Positions 8,972-17,761 of a stretch of 64,000 nt of DNA are shown piece after piece. A program made the position numbers and the translations under genes. Under the pieces are notes generated by a model, which saw only the letters and a program-made list of their open reading frames with translations, had not been told where the DNA came from and did no database searches. Location of the stretch: positions 248,001-312,000 of the forward strand of contig NZ_CP071463.1 in NCBI RefSeq assembly GCF_017352095.1, in the 5' to 3' direction. The DNA comes from Natrinema longum. GTDB taxonomy: Archaea > Halobacteriota > Halobacteria > Halobacteriales > Natrialbaceae. Within the stretch, counting starts at the first letter, position 1; each line of letters opens with the position of its first letter.

Positions 8972-9550
8972 TTACTGTCGCCGGAGCAGGATCGCCACAC
9001 CGGTGGCGAGGAGTCCGATCGCGCCGACGACGGCGGCGACCGTGAGATCGGATCCCAAGCCAGCCGCCTGCGTCCGGTTCTCGTCCGTGTCCCCGTCCGA
9101 CGCTTCGTCGGCGGTAGCGTCACCGGGGTACTCGAGGTCGGTGTGGTCGTGGACGGTCGTCTCGAAGTGCGTGTGCACGTCGGTTCCGTCGAGGCTCCCC
9201 TCTAGGTGGACGACGTAGTCGCCGGGATCCGTGAAGACGACCGGCGCTTCGTAGACCCCCGGTTCACCGTGCTTTTCGCTGACCTCGAGGGCTCGCTTCT
9301 CGTGGTCGCCCGTCTGGACGGAGACGGTCAGGTTCGCGGCGTGGGTTTCGACCGGATCGCCCGATTCCGCGTCGACGACCGAGAACTCGAGCCACATTCG
9401 GTCGCCGGTGACCAGCGGTTCGTCCGCGCCGCCGAACGTTATCTCGTTCCCGTCGATAGCCCGTGTTTCGTGGGCGACGGCGGGGCCGACGGCTCCAACG
9501 AGCAGTACCGCGATCGTTCCGACGACGACCAGTCGTCTAGGAAACATCAT
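8972..9550 (-). CDS. Secreted membrane-anchored protein with beta-sandwich domain
   Basis: The frame is open further upstream, but MMFPRRLVVVGTIAVLLVGAVGPAVAHE is a clear signal peptide, so I place the start at 9550 (192 residues). The mature part is a beta-rich extracellular domain (DRMWLEFSVVDAESGDPVETHAANLTVSVQ; PGDYVVHLEGSLDGTDVHTHFETTVHDH) resembling YtkA/CopC-like immunoglobulin folds, followed by a low-complexity acidic linker and a C-terminal membrane helix AAVVGAIGLLATGVAILLRRQ. It probably sits on the outer face of the membrane. His-rich stretches could bind metal, but function is not established. Confidence 0.75.
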   Translation of the reverse strand: MMFPRRLVVVGTIAVLLVGAVGPAVAHETRAIDGNEITFGGADEPLVTGDRMWLEFSVVDAESGDPVETHAANLTVSVQTGDHEKRALEVSEKHGEPGVYEAPVVFTDPGDYVVHLEGSLDGTDVHTHFETTVHDHTDLEYPGDATADEASDGDTDENRTQAAGLGSDLTVAAVVGAIGLLATGVAILLRRQ

Positions 9551-9761
9551 TACACGATAGCGGAGGACGCATCGAACGGAAACGATTCTGGTTCGATTCG
9601 CGAACGCTGCCCCGCCGCGAGGACATCGAGACATCGCAACGCACGGAGTCACGTGGCTGGTGCGAAGCAAACGGCCCGAGATACCGTCGATCGCCCTCGT
9701 AACGGGATGGATGCGACCGATCGCTGGTGAGCAGACTCCGACGGACCGACGAACGCGAGTG

Positions 9762-10496
9762 CTACCACTCGAGGTCGTCGGCGAGTTCGTCGAACGCGCT
9801 GGCGACGTCCTCGTACCGGTCGGTCGAATCGAACCGGAACCGAGTCGGTTTCTCGGGACTCAGTTTGCCGACGAGTCTGGAGCGGACTGTCTCCGAGCCG
9901 GTCTCCCATTCGAGGCGGATCTCGCGACGGTCGTCGTCGAGGGCGACGCCGGCTATATTCGTCAACGCGTGGCAACCCTCCTCGAGACAGAGATGTGGCG
10001 GTGAGAGTTCGTAGTGGTGGCCGTCGGCGTCCCAGTCGACGAGGGGGCCAGCCGGAAGGAGTGTTGCGGCTTCGGTTTCGACACTGCCGCGGATCGCGGC
10101 CTCGACACCGGAACTGACGGTCGTCTTCACCTCGAACGTTCGGTGGTCCGGGACGTAGGTGAGCAGTCGCTGCCCGTCTCGAAACGCGTCCAGACGCCGT
10201 AGCGAGACGAACCGATGGAACGAATGGTCCGACAGTAACGCCGAAAGACTGCTCCTGACGTCGTCGACGGTCCCCCTGAAGCGATCGTCGCTCACGCGAG
10301 CGAACGCATCGCGGAGAGACGCGACGAGAGCAGGGTGGTCGTCGCCCAACTGCGCTTCCTCGATCCAGATGTCGACGGTATCAGCGTGGTCGAGTATCGC
10401 GTCGATCGCGGCGTTCGTCGCGCGAATTTCGGCCGCCTGGTCGCCCGTCACGACCAGGACGTGCGTCGGATCGAATCCGGAATTCTGTCGAGTCAT
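9762..10496 (-). CDS. Conserved haloarchaeal protein of unknown function
   Basis: A 244-residue soluble acidic protein (MTRQNSGFDPTHVLVVTGDQ). No catalytic motif, signal peptide or membrane segment is recognised. Features are an N-terminal alpha/beta region, a central part rich in charged helices, and a Cys pair in LCLEEGCHAL that could bind metal. It has consistent haloarchaeal codon use and a sensible ATG start, and is flanked by unrelated genes, so context gives no function. Confidence 0.7.
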   Translation of the reverse strand: MTRQNSGFDPTHVLVVTGDQAAEIRATNAAIDAILDHADTVDIWIEEAQLGDDHPALVASLRDAFARVSDDRFRGTVDDVRSSLSALLSDHSFHRFVSLRRLDAFRDGQRLLTYVPDHRTFEVKTTVSSGVEAAIRGSVETEAATLLPAGPLVDWDADGHHYELSPPHLCLEEGCHALTNIAGVALDDDRREIRLEWETGSETVRSRLVGKLSPEKPTRFRFDSTDRYEDVASAFDELADDLEW

Positions 10497-10663
10497 CGGT
10501 TACTGGATTCCACCACCGACGTACCTGCCCTTCGCCGTCCAGCGTCCTAACGGCTGCGATGGGTGGCGTGGCTGTCGTCTCGGGTCGTTCGACCGTTCCG
10601 CCGAGCGAAAGTGACGGTCCGAGGATGAGTGACGCCGGATGCGCGTCTCGTCAGGAACGCGAT

Positions 10664-11761
10664 TCAGCTCCGTTCTTCCTCGGAGAACCGCCACGGGCTC
10701 TCGGCTTCGGTCGGGGACTCGTCTTTCGCCAGCGGCACGTTGTGATACAGTTGCTCGAGGTGGTCCATCGTGTAGCTGACCGAGTAGCGTTCGACGGCCC
10801 CTCTGGTCTCGCGGTCGGTCGACAGACAGGTCTCGATCGCGTCGACCATCGACTCGAGATCGCCGTATTCGAACCGCTCGCCGTTCTCGGAGCCGATCGT
10901 TTGGTCGAACGGCGGGACGTCGGCGGCCGCGACGGGCGTCCCGCAGGCGTTGGCCTCGAGCGTCGAGAGCCCGAGGGTGTCCGCGGTCGAGGCGGTGACG
11001 AACGTGTCGATCGAGGAGTAGAAGATCGGCAGTTCCTCGCGGGGGAGGAACTCCCGGAGTTCGACGTTTTCGGGGGCGTTGCGCTCGAGACAGTCGCGAT
11101 ACGGTCCCTCGCCGACGACGACGAAATCGTACTCCGGCAACGCCTCGGCGGCCCGCAGAATCTCGCTGACGTTCTTCTCCATGCTGAGTCGACCGCTGTA
11201 GCCGATGACCCGCCGATCGGGGTACCAGTCTTCCGCGGTCGGCTGAAAGAAGTCCATGTCGATCCCGACCGGTAGCTGGACGTGTTCGACGTCGCGGTCG
11301 ATTCGCTCCGTCGACGCGGTCACGACGTCGAAACTCCCGAGGAAGCCGTTCTCGACGGGGACGTACAGCTTCGAGAGCAGCCCCGCGATCGACTCGAGTT
11401 TGATGCTCTGGTGGAAGTACTCCTCGAGGGGCGTGTGATGGGTGTAGATCGTCGGTAGGTCGTGTTTCCAGGCGTAGTAGCGGCCGAGAACGCCGATCGG
11501 GGCGGGGCCGTGACAGTGGACGATATCGAGGTCGGGAAGCGTCGAGGCACGGCGGGTCAGCGGGATCCGGTAGCCGGCATAGAAGGGATTCGGGAGCGAT
11601 CTGACCGGGACCTCACGTTCGTCGGGGTCGTAGTCGCCGTCGGGGTAGACGACGTAGACCTCGTGTCCTTTGCGTTCGAGCTCCTCACGCCAGAGCTTGA
11701 TCGTATACGTTACGCCGTCGATCTCTGGGAAATAACTGTCCGTAAAGAATCCGATCTTCAT
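10664..11761 (-). CDS. GT4-family glycosyltransferase
   Basis: A 365-residue GT-B fold glycosyltransferase. The N-terminal acceptor domain starts MKIGFFTDSYFPEIDGVTYTI, typical of GT4 enzymes that act on lipid-linked sugars. The donor domain has IGYSGRLSMEKNVSEILRA, VVVGEGPYRDCLE and TADTLGLSTLEANACGTPVAA, the nucleotide-sugar site. No membrane helix is visible; it likely works at the cytoplasmic face of the membrane. Its start directly abuts the stop of the other glycosyltransferase (11762), implying translational coupling. With the neighbouring sulfatase-like proteins it suggests a surface glycan or glycolipid pathway. Confidence 0.9.
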   Translation of the reverse strand: MKIGFFTDSYFPEIDGVTYTIKLWREELERKGHEVYVVYPDGDYDPDEREVPVRSLPNPFYAGYRIPLTRRASTLPDLDIVHCHGPAPIGVLGRYYAWKHDLPTIYTHHTPLEEYFHQSIKLESIAGLLSKLYVPVENGFLGSFDVVTASTERIDRDVEHVQLPVGIDMDFFQPTAEDWYPDRRVIGYSGRLSMEKNVSEILRAAEALPEYDFVVVGEGPYRDCLERNAPENVELREFLPREELPIFYSSIDTFVTASTADTLGLSTLEANACGTPVAAADVPPFDQTIGSENGERFEYGDLESMVDAIETCLSTDRETRGAVERYSVSYTMDHLEQLYHNVPLAKDESPTEAESPWRFSEEERS

Positions 11762-12745
11762 TCAGGCCACCTCCTCGTATAGCGACTGATACTGGTTCGC
11801 AACCGTCGAGAGCGAGAACTCCTCGCTTCGCCGTGCCGCGTTCGTTCCGAGCCGATCCCGAAGCGTCGGATCTTTGAGCCGGTTCAGCGCCGCCTCGAAC
11901 CCACCGACCCCCGAATCGGCTACCTTCAGGCTATCGTCCCCGTCCTCGAGCCACGAGAACGTCTCGATGTCCCGGACGAGGACCGGTTTGCCGGCGGTCA
12001 TCGCCTCCAGCAGCGCGATCCCTTCGTTTTCCTCGTGGGTGGGGAAACAGAAGACATCGCCCGCTGCGAACGCCCCGCGAATGTCGTCTACGTAGCCGGT
12101 GAACGTACAGTTGTCCGGCGAGTTTTCGATCAGCCTCGTCGTTTCCGTCCCTTTCAATGAAAGGTCCAGCGGGCCGAACCACGCGAAGTCCAGTTCGGGC
12201 ATTCGGCGGGCCAACTCGACGAACGTCTCCAACCCCTTGCGCTTGATGACGTGGCCGACGAGGAAGACGGTCGGCGGATCGAGGTCGTACCGTTCGCGGT
12301 ACTCGGCTTCCAGGGACTCGAACCCCTCGAGTTTCTCGCGGTCGACGCCGTTCGAAATGACGGTCGTCGGCGCGTCGGTGTAGGTTTCGATCAGCCGCTG
12401 ATTGTACGCCGACGGACAGACCAGCGCGTCGGCCAGCCCGTAGGCCCGTTCGAGGTAGGGTTTCAGCGGTTTGGCGAGGGCGTTCGTGAACCGAAAACTG
12501 TCCCCGAAGTCCTCCGCGGTGACGTGGGTGTTGGCGACCACGGGAACCCCGCGAGCGCCCGCCCGCCTCGCGTACCAGACCGAGCGTGGTCCCATGAGAT
12601 TACAGTGGAACACGTCGGCCTCGAGCGTCGGCTCGGTCGTGTACTCGATGTCCAGCCGATCCAGCATCTTCCGCTGGTGGACGACAGACTCGTGAATGCC
12701 GCCGGTGACGCGGTCCTCGAATTCGAAGTAGTGACTGATCTTCAT
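11762..12745 (-). CDS. GT4-family glycosyltransferase
   Basis: About 327 residues from the ATG at 12745 (MKISHYFEFEDRVTGGIHESV); an upstream in-frame start at 12790 adds a Ser/Arg-rich tail and is less likely. GT-B fold with AYGLADALVCPSAYNQRLIE, VFLVGHVIKRKGLETFVELAR and the donor-site EX7E motif in THEENEGIALLEAMTAGKPVL. Predicted to transfer a sugar from a nucleotide donor to a lipid or glycan acceptor. First of two directly adjoining glycosyltransferase genes. Confidence 0.9.
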   Translation of the reverse strand: MKISHYFEFEDRVTGGIHESVVHQRKMLDRLDIEYTTEPTLEADVFHCNLMGPRSVWYARRAGARGVPVVANTHVTAEDFGDSFRFTNALAKPLKPYLERAYGLADALVCPSAYNQRLIETYTDAPTTVISNGVDREKLEGFESLEAEYRERYDLDPPTVFLVGHVIKRKGLETFVELARRMPELDFAWFGPLDLSLKGTETTRLIENSPDNCTFTGYVDDIRGAFAAGDVFCFPTHEENEGIALLEAMTAGKPVLVRDIETFSWLEDGDDSLKVADSGVGGFEAALNRLKDPTLRDRLGTNAARRSEEFSLSTVANQYQSLYEEVA

Positions 12746-12833
12746 GTCGAATTCCGATCCCGATCGAGACGGTCGATCACTCGAGATCACCGGCCCGAAC
12801 CGGTGCTCGCCCGTCTCGGTCGAATTTTCGGCG

Positions 12834-13694
12834 TTACTCGACTTCGAGCCACGGGACCTCCATCAGCGGCGGAATGTGGGTTTCGATGTGGTGTTCCCAG
12901 ACGCCCTCCTCGCCGAAGGCCTCCCCGTGGTCGGCGGTCACGACGACCCGTCCGTCCAGTTCCTCGACCAGGTCGGCGACGGACTCGAGTGCGATCCGGA
13001 GGTTCTCCTCGTACAGCGCCAGTGCCGCCTCGCGGGTCCCGTTCTTGACGAGGTCCGCCGGGTCGAGCTCGAGCCAGAGGCCTGCTTTTTGTGCGAGTTC
13101 GCTCCCCTCGAGCGTGTTCTCGACTTTCGGCCGGATCGTATCGCCGAGCGACGAGAGGGTGCCGCCGCCCTCGCCGTCCGACTGTTCGGCTTCCTCCTGT
13201 TTGCGGATCCCCTTCTGGATCTGTTTGAGCTTCTGTCCCTTCCCCCGGGAGAGATAGGGCGCGTGGGGCTGCATGTAGTGAATCACCGTCCGTTCGGCCC
13301 GCTCGACGGCCTCGGGATTGTTTCGGAACGCGTCACCGAGGCTGTCGGGCGGAACCGTTCCGAGGTCGTCGTCCCAGCCGGTCTTCCAGACGTCGAAGAC
13401 GTTGCTGATGTGATCGGACGCCGACCACTCGTAGTCGCAACTCGCGCCCCACTTGAGTTCGTTGAGCGGAATGCCCAGGTCGTTGATGAAGGGGTTCCCC
13501 GAAAAGTACGCGATGTCGTGTTCGTCGGTGAACGTCCGGTATGCCCACTCCGGCGTCGACGACCCCGTGCTCCAGCGCTTTTCGAGCGTGCCGTCGAGAT
13601 ACTCGTCGTAGACCTCGCTGAACACGTCGTATCGACACGCATCCAGCACGAGACAGTAGTCCCACTCCGATTCGAGGAAGTGCTGGTCGTCCAT
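12834..13694 (-). CDS. Sulfatase-like / alkaline-phosphatase-superfamily protein
   Basis: A 286-residue protein of the sulfatase-like part of the alkaline phosphatase superfamily. Metal ligands are suggested by LVLDACRYD (Asp18) and VVTADHGEAFGEEGVWEHH near the C-terminus; the nucleophile candidate lies in TGSSTPEW (Thr47 or an adjacent Ser), where Cys-type sulfatases would show CxPxR. It therefore probably handles phosphoester or phosphoglycerol groups instead of using formylglycine. No clear transmembrane anchor. It lies 88 bp upstream of the glycosyltransferase pair on the same strand, suggesting glycan decoration or trimming. Confidence 0.82.
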   Translation of the reverse strand: MDDQHFLESEWDYCLVLDACRYDVFSEVYDEYLDGTLEKRWSTGSSTPEWAYRTFTDEHDIAYFSGNPFINDLGIPLNELKWGASCDYEWSASDHISNVFDVWKTGWDDDLGTVPPDSLGDAFRNNPEAVERAERTVIHYMQPHAPYLSRGKGQKLKQIQKGIRKQEEAEQSDGEGGGTLSSLGDTIRPKVENTLEGSELAQKAGLWLELDPADLVKNGTREAALALYEENLRIALESVADLVEELDGRVVVTADHGEAFGEEGVWEHHIETHIPPLMEVPWLEVE

Positions 13695-13824
13695 TAGTTG
13701 GCGCTACCTTTCGATTCGACCACTGTATTCTTATTGGTTCTTGAAAGTCACCGGAACTGGCCGAAACCACCGATCATTCACCGACTACGCGGTCGATTTC
13801 GGCGTCCGGCTCGGTCGGTGACTC

Positions 13825-13905
13825 ATACGGTCTACTGTACGTCAGTACCGGTGGGACCGGGACCGCCTTGCGGTCCCACCGGTACATCGGTACAGCAAAC
13901 CGTAT
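13825..13905. repeat. Stop-abutting palindromic repeat, copy 1
   Basis: An 81-bp nested palindrome. Outer arms ATACGGTCTACTGTAC (13825-13840) and GTACAGCAAACCGTAT (13890-13905) match at 14 of 16 positions; inner arms GTACCGGTGGGACCG (13845-13859) and CGGTCCCACCGGTAC (13871-13885) pair perfectly around an 11-nt loop. Its right end overlaps by one base the TGA of the following minus-strand sulfatase gene. Related copies lie at 20653-20732 and 59384-59464, with a half copy at 27138-27165. No T-tract follows, so ordinary archaeal termination is not obvious. Confidence 0.85.
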
Positions 13906-15482
13906 CACTCGAGATAGCCGAGTTCGCGAAGCCGCTCCTGTGTCTCCTCGTCGGCCTCGGCCAGGGCATCGGCTTCGTCCCTGTCCGCCTCGGTCGGGTC
14001 GTCCCACGCGCCGCCGACGGCGTCTTCGAAGTTCGCGAGCGCCCGTTCGGTCGCGGCGACGGTCTCGTCGTCGGACGGCTCGATGGCCGATTCCTCGTCC
14101 GGATCCGCGTCGAGCCGATACCCTTCGTCCGGGATGCGGTCCGCGCGGACATACTTCGCGTCGGTACTGCGGGCGGCGCGAAGCCTCGCGTACGCGCGAT
14201 GATCGTCCGCGAGTTCGATGCCCGCCTCGCTGGCCTTCTCCTCTAAGTGATGGAGTTCGATGACCGGCTGTGCGTACTCGACGAACCCGTAATCGGCGTC
14301 CCCGTCCCCCTCGAGGACGGCCTGCTGGCCGGGATCGGGATCGGCCGTGCCGTCGAACGCCCGATACTCGCTCGAGAGCAGCGATCGCGTCGGGTCGCGA
14401 GCGACGGGCTCGCCGTCTGCTGCCCGAGTGACGACGGTCTCGGGGTCGACGTCGAGTGCCTCGAGGACCGTATGATAGCAATCGAGCAACTCGACGAGGT
14501 CGTCGCGCCGGTCGGCCTCGAGTTCCGGGTGTTTCACCAGCAGCGGGACGTTGATCAGTTGGTCGTAGAGGGCGAACTCGTGACCGTAGAGGTCGTGTTC
14601 ACCGTGGAGTTCGCCGTGATCGGCACAGACCACGACGGTCGTCTCGTCCCACTGTCCGGTCTCGCGCAGCCACTCGAACAGCCGGCCGAGTTCGGCGTCC
14701 ATGTGTGCGATCTCGGCGTCGTACAGCCCGCGGATCGCCTCCCACTCGTCGTCGTCGATCGCCCGCGCTCCGGAATTGTACTCTTTGGAGTTCTGACAGA
14801 CGTCGTCGGGATCGACGCCGGGTGCGAACTCCTCGCGGTACTCCTCGGGCGGGTAGTAGGGGAGGTGGGCGTCCATCAGGTTGACGAACGCGAACCAGCC
14901 CTCGTCGCTCCCGCTGTCGTCGATGAACGACTTCGTGCGGTCGATGACCGAAGGTGTCTTCGAGTCCGCGCCCTCGCCGCTGGCGAGTTTGGCGTGGGCT
15001 TTCGCTCCGAGGTGGACGATCGTCGAGGCGAGGTCCCGGAGGTATTCGTTGTCGTTGACGGTCTGCCACGCGCTCGCCAGCGGGCCCGAGAGGACATCGC
15101 GGGGAAGGACCTCGAAGAACGAGTCGTGGTGGTCGAACCCGTCGGTGAGCCCGGTGTAGGGCGTGATCCAGGCGTTCGAGGAGTAACAAGCGGTGTCGTA
15201 GCCGGCCGTCGACAGCACTGACGCGAGGGTCGTCGCGTCCTCGAGGTAGGGACTCCCCTGGTCGGCACCGTGCTGGCTCGGATAACGGCCGGTGAACAGC
15301 GAGGCGTGGACGGGCAAGGTCCACGGGGCGGGGGCGACTGCTGACTCGAAGACCGTCGCCTCCTGGGCGAACCGAGAGAGTTCGGGCGTCGTCTCCCGCT
15401 CGTAGCCGTACGGACCGAGCCGGTCCTTTCGGACCGTATCCAGCACGACGAAGAGGACGTTCGACTGGCGAGTCGGCTCCAT
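13905..15482 (-). CDS. Sulfatase-family hydrolase/transferase with Thr at the nucleophile position
   Basis: A 525-residue arylsulfatase-like protein. Metal site LFVVLDTVRKDRLGPYGY (Asp15), nucleophile region PAPWTLPVHASLFTG where Thr55 replaces the Cys/Ser of formylglycine sulfatases, and a second metal site CADHGELHGEHDLYGHEF. Thr is the nucleophile in LtaS-type phosphoglycerol transferases, so a phospho-group reaction on surface glycans is a reasonable inference. No signal peptide or membrane helix is visible. The stop codon lies at the edge of palindromic repeat copy 1. It is the first gene of the minus-strand glycan cluster and is divergent from a flippase-like gene. Confidence 0.86.
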   Translation of the reverse strand: MEPTRQSNVLFVVLDTVRKDRLGPYGYERETTPELSRFAQEATVFESAVAPAPWTLPVHASLFTGRYPSQHGADQGSPYLEDATTLASVLSTAGYDTACYSSNAWITPYTGLTDGFDHHDSFFEVLPRDVLSGPLASAWQTVNDNEYLRDLASTIVHLGAKAHAKLASGEGADSKTPSVIDRTKSFIDDSGSDEGWFAFVNLMDAHLPYYPPEEYREEFAPGVDPDDVCQNSKEYNSGARAIDDDEWEAIRGLYDAEIAHMDAELGRLFEWLRETGQWDETTVVVCADHGELHGEHDLYGHEFALYDQLINVPLLVKHPELEADRRDDLVELLDCYHTVLEALDVDPETVVTRAADGEPVARDPTRSLLSSEYRAFDGTADPDPGQQAVLEGDGDADYGFVEYAQPVIELHHLEEKASEAGIELADDHRAYARLRAARSTDAKYVRADRIPDEGYRLDADPDEESAIEPSDDETVAATERALANFEDAVGGAWDDPTEADRDEADALAEADEETQERLRELGYLE

Positions 15483-15602
15483 TACTGGCGTTACTCACCT
15501 CCACGCAAATAAATCGATTGAACTACCCGGACGGCCGACCGTCACGCCGCGTTCGCCGACGTCGATCAGACGTTTCAAGTTCGATGACGATTCATACCAG
15601 CC

Positions 15603-16622
15603 ATGGACGAGCGAAACCGGCGGGCATTCCTCATCGGAGCGTTCGGGGCGATTGCGGTCTTCGCCGTCCTGCTTTTCCTCGTCGGCGCACGGAGCGTCAT
15701 CGACACGTTGCTCTCCGCGACCCCATCCCTGGTCGCCGCCACGTTCGCCCTCGCTCTCTGTTGGCTGGCCGCCTGGAGCCTGATGCTTCGAACAGTGCTC
15801 GCCGCTCTCGACGTCGAGATCCCCCTCGTCAAGTCGTTTTTCGTCTACGCCGGTGCCGTCTTCGCCAACAACGTCACGCCCTTCGGGCAGGCCGGCGGCG
15901 AACCGATCGCGGCCCTGCTCGTCTCGAAGGTGTCCGACGCCCGCTACGAAACCGGACTCGTCGGGATCGCGACCGTCGACGTCCTCAACGTGATCCCGTC
16001 GATCTCGCTCGTCCTCGTGGGCGTCGGCTACTACGCGACCACCGCAGCGATCGGGGAGCGCCTCGAGACGGCCGTCGGGTCGGCGATCGCACTGATCGGA
16101 GCTATCGTAGTCGTCATGGTGCTCGTCTGGCGGTACCGGGATGGACTCATCGATCGTCTCCCGGCGATCATCGCCCCGCGTCTCGGCCGGCTCGGCCTCG
16201 ATCGCTTCGATTCGGAGACGCTCGAGGAAGACCTGACGGATCGGATGGGCAGGTTCTTCGAAAACATCGAACGCGTAGCGACCGATCGGTGGCGTCTCTC
16301 GGCGGTGATCGGGCTGTCGCTGTGTGGCTGGCTCTTCCAGACGGCCGCACTCTTGATCGCGTTCGCCGCACTGGGACAGACCGTCCCGCCGTACGTCCTG
16401 CTGTTCGTGATCCCGCTCGCGAACCTCGCGGGTGCAGCCCCGCTTCCGGGCGGACTCGGGGGGATCGAGGCCGCGTTCGTCACGCTGCTCGTCCCGACCA
16501 CCGGCGTCCCGGCGTCGACGGTTACCGCGGCCGTACTCATCTTCCGGGGTGCGATCTACTGGATGCCGGTCCTGATCGGCGGGCTCTCGGTGTCGGGCTT
16601 TGGCGTTCGGGCACTGCGGTGA
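15603..16622 (+). CDS. UPF0104 / LPG-synthase-TM (YbhN-like) membrane protein
   Basis: A 339-residue integral membrane protein with about eight hydrophobic helices, starting MDERNRRAFLIGAFGAIAVFAVLLFLVG. Signature features of the UPF0104/AglD-type lysylphosphatidylglycerol synthetase membrane domain are FVYAGAVFANNVTPFGQAGGEPIAALL and the C-terminal PLPGGLGGIEAAFVTLL. Family members act as lipid-linked substrate flippases or as membrane modules of glycosyltransferases. It is divergent (120 bp) from the sulfatase/glycosyltransferase cluster, so a role in moving a lipid-linked glycan is plausible but unproven. Confidence 0.85.
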   Translation: MDERNRRAFLIGAFGAIAVFAVLLFLVGARSVIDTLLSATPSLVAATFALALCWLAAWSLMLRTVLAALDVEIPLVKSFFVYAGAVFANNVTPFGQAGGEPIAALLVSKVSDARYETGLVGIATVDVLNVIPSISLVLVGVGYYATTAAIGERLETAVGSAIALIGAIVVVMVLVWRYRDGLIDRLPAIIAPRLGRLGLDRFDSETLEEDLTDRMGRFFENIERVATDRWRLSAVIGLSLCGWLFQTAALLIAFAALGQTVPPYVLLFVIPLANLAGAAPLPGGLGGIEAAFVTLLVPTTGVPASTVTAAVLIFRGAIYWMPVLIGGLSVSGFGVRALR

Positions 16623-16655
16623 GTCGGGCTCGCCGGACCCGTCGGACCGTCGTCG

Positions 16656-17057
16656 CTACTCCTCGAGGACCGCCGTCACCTCGAGTTCCAGGAGGTAGTC
16701 GGGATCGGCGAGGCTGTCGGCCCCGATCAGTGCCGACGCCGGGAGCGCGTCGTCGCCGTAGAAGTCGACGACGTGGGGGTACGCTTCCTCGACGAAGGCG
16801 TCACAGTCGAGCGCGTAGATCGTCTGTCGAACGACGTCGGCTGGATCAGCGCCGGCCGCAGCGAGCGATGCCTCGACGTTCGTCAGCGTCTGCTCGATCT
16901 GTTCCGCGTAGGTCTCACCGACGACGAGACCATCCGAATCGCGGGCGGTCGTTCCGGCGACGTGGATCGTCTTTTCGCCCGACGAAACGACTACCTGCGA
17001 GTAGAGATCGTCTACTGGATCGGCGATACCCTCCGGGTCGATTCGATCGTGTCCCAT
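16656..17057 (-). CDS. RidA/YjgF-family protein without the deaminase arginine
   Basis: A 133-residue chorismate-mutase-like Rid protein, normally a trimer. It has IHVAGTTARDSDGLVVGETYAEQIEQTLTNVEASL and a C-terminal LLELEVTAVLE strand. In true RidA imine deaminases the conserved PARS segment carries the catalytic Arg; here the equivalent reads PASA, so 2-aminoacrylate deamination is unlikely. It may bind another small metabolite. Convergent with the flippase-like gene. Confidence 0.85.
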   Translation of the reverse strand: MGHDRIDPEGIADPVDDLYSQVVVSSGEKTIHVAGTTARDSDGLVVGETYAEQIEQTLTNVEASLAAAGADPADVVRQTIYALDCDAFVEEAYPHVVDFYGDDALPASALIGADSLADPDYLLELEVTAVLEE

Positions 17058-17222
17058 ATCGGGCCTCTCCCCCGCCCCAGGTTATATGTTACCAATCATG
17101 TGGAAGTAGTCGCGAACGGGATCGGCGTCGTCGGAGAGGGGCGTCACGACTGTCTCGTCGATGTCGCCCTCCCCGAGCAGTTAACCGCTTGCGGATCCGA
17201 GTGTGGCCGACGATCCGAACGC

Positions 17223-17714
17223 ATGTACCGAGACGGCCACGCCGGATTCAACGCGCTCCTGTACGCGCCGTTCGTACCGCTGATAGCCGCCAGCCACTCG
17301 CTCGAGGCGGCTCTCTGGGGTGGTGTACTCGTCCTCGCCACGGCGACCCTCCCCGACATCGACAACGGAATCGACCGAGTGGCTCACCGCGGGCCGACGC
17401 ACACCGTCTGGTTCGCCCTCCTGATTGGGTTCGTCGCCGGGACGGGAACAGTGCTCCTCGCGCGCTCGAACGTCGGGATCGATGGTAGTTTCGAGTTCGG
17501 GTTCGTCCTCGGGGTCTGTGGCATCCTCGCCCACCTCGCGGGCGATCTCGTGACGCCGATGGGGATCACCCCGTTCGCACCACTCTGGCGGGCCCACGTC
17601 ACGCTGGACTGGTTCGCGTCCAAGAACGGTCGGATCAACCGCGCGTTCCTGCTCGTCGGATCGATCGCGCTGTCCGCGTCGATGAGTCTGGCGATCTGGC
17701 AGCCGATCTCGTAG
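17223..17714 (+). CDS. DUF457/YdjM-type membrane-bound metal-dependent hydrolase
   Basis: A 163-residue membrane protein, starting at ATG 17223 (MYRDGHAGFNALLYAPFV). The frame stays open far upstream, but that part overlaps the RidA gene and has no membrane-protein character. Motifs of the family are DIDNGIDRVAHRGPTHTVWF and HLAGDLVTPMGITPFAPL, with His/Asp residues thought to bind metal. Biochemical function of the family is not settled. A second, diverged DUF457 gene lies convergently downstream. Confidence 0.82.
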   Translation: MYRDGHAGFNALLYAPFVPLIAASHSLEAALWGGVLVLATATLPDIDNGIDRVAHRGPTHTVWFALLIGFVAGTGTVLLARSNVGIDGSFEFGFVLGVCGILAHLAGDLVTPMGITPFAPLWRAHVTLDWFASKNGRINRAFLLVGSIALSASMSLAIWQPIS

Positions 17715-17761
17715 TCGTCGCCGTGCCCGCGCCGAGATCGACCGATCCGTTGCCACGGGCG

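Noticed and set aside
16773-17222. N-terminal extension of the DUF457 gene
   Set aside because: Overlaps the RidA-like gene in antisense and lacks membrane character; ATG 17223 begins the conserved domain.
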